DNA from: RGIG6353 sp045535585
GTDB taxonomy: Bacteria; Bacillota; Clostridia; Oscillospirales; SIG627
Direction of reading: 5' to 3'
DNA: 7,085 nucleotides
Assembly: GCA_045535585.1 (NCBI GenBank)
Contig: JAZSLY010000203.1
Span: 1-7,085 of the forward strand
The notes beneath the pieces were generated by a model. That model saw only the letters and a list, made by a program, of their open reading frames with translations. It did no database searches and had not been told where the DNA came from. The stretch's first letter is position 1. Each line of letters opens with the position of its first letter. The position numbers and the translations under genes were made by a program. Below, piece after piece: positions 5,972 to 7,085 of the stretch.

Positions 5972-6743
5972 ATGCAAGGTTAAGACCGTATTTCTCTGCA
6001 AGTGCGGGAAGAGTTCCGTCCTCTACGAGAGCGTCGATTGCATCGTTAACTGCCTCGGTAAGTGCAGAATCCTTATTGAAGCCAATGCCGTATTCCTCGC
6101 TTGTAAGCTCGATTGAGAAGCCAAGGTCAGCGTAGCTTGTTCCGTCTGCTGTCATTGTCTTTGCCATTGTAATATCGATTACGCAAGCGTCAGCCTGACC
6201 GCCTACAACTGCAAGGAGTGCATCCTGCTGAGTTGCAACGGGAACGTAGTTTGCATCAAGAGCGTTGTCCTTGATTGCCGCCTCGCCTGCAGAGCCTGCC
6301 TCTGCGGTGAACTTGAGAGCCTTCATGCTTTCAACGTCTGCATAGTTTGCAATAACGTCCTCTGCCATTACAACTACCTGAGCGTTCTTAACGTAAGCCT
6401 TTGATACGTCGCAGTTAGCCTTAACGTCATCGGAGATTGTCATGCCGTTCCAGATGCAGTCGATCTGCTTTGACTTGATAGTAACGAACTTTGTATCCCA
6501 GTTGATTTCAACGAAATCGGGCTCAACGCCAAGCTTTTCACAAACAGCCTCTGCAAACTCTGTGTCAAAGCCTGTAAGCTTGTTGTCTTCCATATAGTTC
6601 ATAGGCTCGTAAATTGTGTAGCCTATTGTAAGCTTACCGTCTGCAAGCTCCTCGATTGCGTTCTCGTTCTCTGTGTCAGCACATCCTGCAAAGCAGAATA
6701 CGCACATAAGTGCTGCAAGTAAAAGTGCTAAAAACTTTTTCAT
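5967..6743 (-). CDS. Amino-acid ABC transporter substrate-binding lipoprotein
   Basis: Extracellular lipid-anchored receptor that delivers an amino acid or related solute to the permease. From the ATG at 6741-6743 it has 258 residues. A signal peptide, KK followed by a hydrophobic stretch, ends in FAGC with Cys21 as the likely lipidated residue. The rest is a periplasmic-binding-protein type 2 domain: LTIGY at 38-42, GFD at 58-60, IWNGMTI at 97-103, then the hinge and second lobe with EAGSAGEAAI and DACVID. At position 107, where GlnH/HisJ-type proteins carry the Arg that holds the ligand carboxylate (G-x-T-I-T-x-E-R), there is Val. An in-frame ATG seven codons upstream (6764) has no ribosome binding site, whereas GAGGA at 6751-6755 is seven bases before the chosen ATG. 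Alanine codons are mostly GCA and GCT, consistent with strong expression. It is the first gene of the operon; the ligand is unknown. Confidence 0.93.
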   Translation of the reverse strand: MKKFLALLLAALMCVFCFAGCADTENENAIEELADGKLTIGYTIYEPMNYMEDNKLTGFDTEFAEAVCEKLGVEPDFVEINWDTKFVTIKSKQIDCIWNGMTISDDVKANCDVSKAYVKNAQVVVMAEDVIANYADVESMKALKFTAEAGSAGEAAIKDNALDANYVPVATQQDALLAVVGGQADACVIDITMAKTMTADGTSYADLGFSIELTSEEYGIGFNKDSALTEAVNDAIDALVEDGTLPALAEKYGLNLAF

Positions 6744-6794
6744 TGTTTGTTCCTCAACTTTCATAATTTGTGTTGTTTTTTATTTGGTGACATA

Positions 6795-6823
6795 AGTATA
6801 GCACAAGGCTTTTCAATTTGCAA
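6795..6823 (-). promoter_or_regulatory. Sigma-A promoter of the amino-acid ABC transporter operon
   Basis: On the minus strand TTGCAA (6818-6823) and TATACT (6795-6800) are 17 bases apart. Transcription would start near 6788, giving a leader of about 45 bases. The leader is too short for a T-box or riboswitch, so control is more likely at the promoter. Confidence 0.72.
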
Positions 6824-6840
6824 TACCACTTTAGCAAATT
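6816..6840. promoter_or_regulatory. Candidate operator: inverted repeat over the -35 element
   Basis: AATTTGC (6816-6822) and GCAAATT (6834-6840) are perfect inverted half-sites with an 11-bp spacer, 18 bp centre to centre, which puts them on similar faces of the helix. The left half-site overlaps the -35 (6818-6823). A repressor bound here would block polymerase. No regulator gene is in the window, so its binder is unknown. Confidence 0.4.
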
Positions 6841-6941
6841 AAAGTGATAAAACGATAAATTTGTTAATTTTGTATACTTCCTCGTGCTCTGTTTGTGTAT
6901 ATTGCTCAAAAATGTTTTCCGACAAAGCACAAAAGGTTTAC

Positions 6942-6968
6942 CTGTTTAGCGGATTTTCCGCTAAACAG
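6942..6968. repeat. Perfect 12-bp hairpin with triloop
   Basis: CTGTTTAGCGGA (6942-6953) and its exact complement (6957-6968) surround TTT. On the minus strand it is followed by GTAAACCTTTTG, a poor T-run, so it might be a weak terminator of an upstream gene. It directly joins the hairpin array at 6968. Confidence 0.7.
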
Positions 6969-7041
6969 CGATATATACTTCGTATGCGATATACCTTCGG
7001 TGCGATATATTACTCCGTAATGCGATATGTGCCTTTGGCAC
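6968..7041. repeat. Array of four triloop hairpins joined by GCGATAT
   Basis: On the plus strand the heptamer GCGATAT occurs at 6968-6974, 6986-6992, 7002-7008 and 7022-7028. Each copy is followed by a different perfect hairpin: ATAC-TTC-GTAT (6975-6985), ACC-TTC-GGT (6993-7001), ATTAC-TCC-GTAAT (7009-7021) and GTGCC-TTT-GGCAC (7029-7041). Linkers are identical, while stems differ in sequence and in length (3-5 bp) but always pair. The 12-bp hairpin 6942-6968 sits before the first linker. The pattern suggests an expandable structured repeat. Function is unknown; I see no transposase or adjacent mobile gene. Confidence 0.8.
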
Positions 7042-7051
7042 GAGGAAGGAA

Positions 7052-7072
7052 GAAAACCGCGAAGCGATTTTC
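7052..7072 (-). terminator. Possible terminator of a gene upstream of the window
   Basis: GAAAACCGC (7052-7060) and GCGATTTTC (7064-7072) form a 9-bp stem with a triloop; the single non-Watson-Crick pair is a G-U wobble in minus-strand RNA. On the minus strand it is followed by TTCCTTCC, a pyrimidine run rather than a clean T-run. Position and strand fit the 3' end of an unseen upstream gene. Confidence 0.35.
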
Positions 7073-7085
7073 AACAACAATTCTG

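Larger units (their letters stand above)
6842..7085. other. Non-coding, hairpin-rich intergenic region
   Basis: No reading frame here has a start, a ribosome binding site and protein-like composition. Content from right to left: imperfect hairpin 7052-7072, hairpin array 6968-7041, 12-bp hairpin 6942-6968, then A+T-rich DNA leading to the ABC operon promoter. An 11-bp inverted repeat (6877-6887 and 7038-7048) encloses the array and the 12-bp hairpin. A minus-strand frame that stays open through the array (stop at 6961-6963) is probably a by-product of the repeat. Confidence 0.6.

Noticed and set aside
6744..6764. Seven-residue N-terminal extension of the binding protein from the ATG at 6764
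   Set aside because: No ribosome binding site before it. The inner ATG has GAGGA at the right spacing and starts a normal lipoprotein signal peptide.
6744..6790. Riboswitch or T-box leader for the amino-acid transporter
   Set aside because: The leader from the predicted start is only about 45 bases and shows no terminator-antiterminator pair or T-box sequence.
6968..7041. CRISPR array
   Set aside because: The repeat is only 7 bp, spacers are 9-13 bp and self-complementary, and no cas gene is present.
6961..7085. Minus-strand frame open from the window edge to TAG at 6961-6963, through the hairpin array
   Set aside because: It would encode a repetitive IAYEVYIAV-like tail produced by the ATATCGC linkers. 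The overlapping frame stopping at 7011-7013 is equally open for part of the way. A spurious frame is likelier than the end of a true gene, though this cannot be excluded without flanking sequence.

Overview
The window looks like chromosomal DNA from a member of the Bacillota, probably an uncultured gut-type clostridium. The reasons are strong AAGGAGG-type ribosome binding sites, consensus-like sigma-A promoters, a lipoprotein amino-acid binding protein of clostridial style, short operons closed by hairpin terminators, and intergenic hairpins that nearly all have three-base loops. The taxonomic placement is inference. All seven complete genes, and the start of an eighth, lie on the minus strand, so the window is best read from right to left.

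The right end (about 6842-7085) has no convincing gene. It holds a dense set of stem-loops: an imperfect hairpin (7052-7072), an array of four small triloop hairpins joined by a conserved GCGATAT linker (6968-7041), and a perfect 12-bp hairpin (6942-6968). An 11-bp inverted repeat encloses most of this. Next comes a clear promoter (6795-6823) for a three-gene polar amino-acid ABC importer: lipoprotein binding protein (5967-6743), permease (5228-5869) and ATPase (4442-5218). A stem-loop lies between the binding protein and the permease. After the ATPase comes a 235-bp intergenic stretch with an 18-bp direct repeat, a strong terminator and, abutting it, the promoter of the next operon.

That second operon has four tightly packed genes: a large FAD-dependent oxidoreductase of the COG2509 type (2605-4206), a small four-helix membrane protein (2081-2608), an aldose 1-epimerase (1011-2054) and a short radical SAM protein with a half-SPASM C-terminus (169-1011). 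Overlaps of 4 and 1 bases and a 26-base gap show co-transcription. The products do not form a recognised pathway. A terminator that contains the last stop codon closes the operon.

The left end (1-143) holds two more small hairpins, a candidate promoter and the ribosome binding site and ATG of the next minus-strand gene, which leaves the window after two codons. Here an inverted repeat would pair the ribosome binding site only in transcripts reading through from upstream. I see no phage, transposase, CRISPR, tRNA or rRNA. No complete new system is evident; the most unusual signals are non-coding: the hairpin array, the read-through-specific masking of a ribosome binding site, and the direct repeats.
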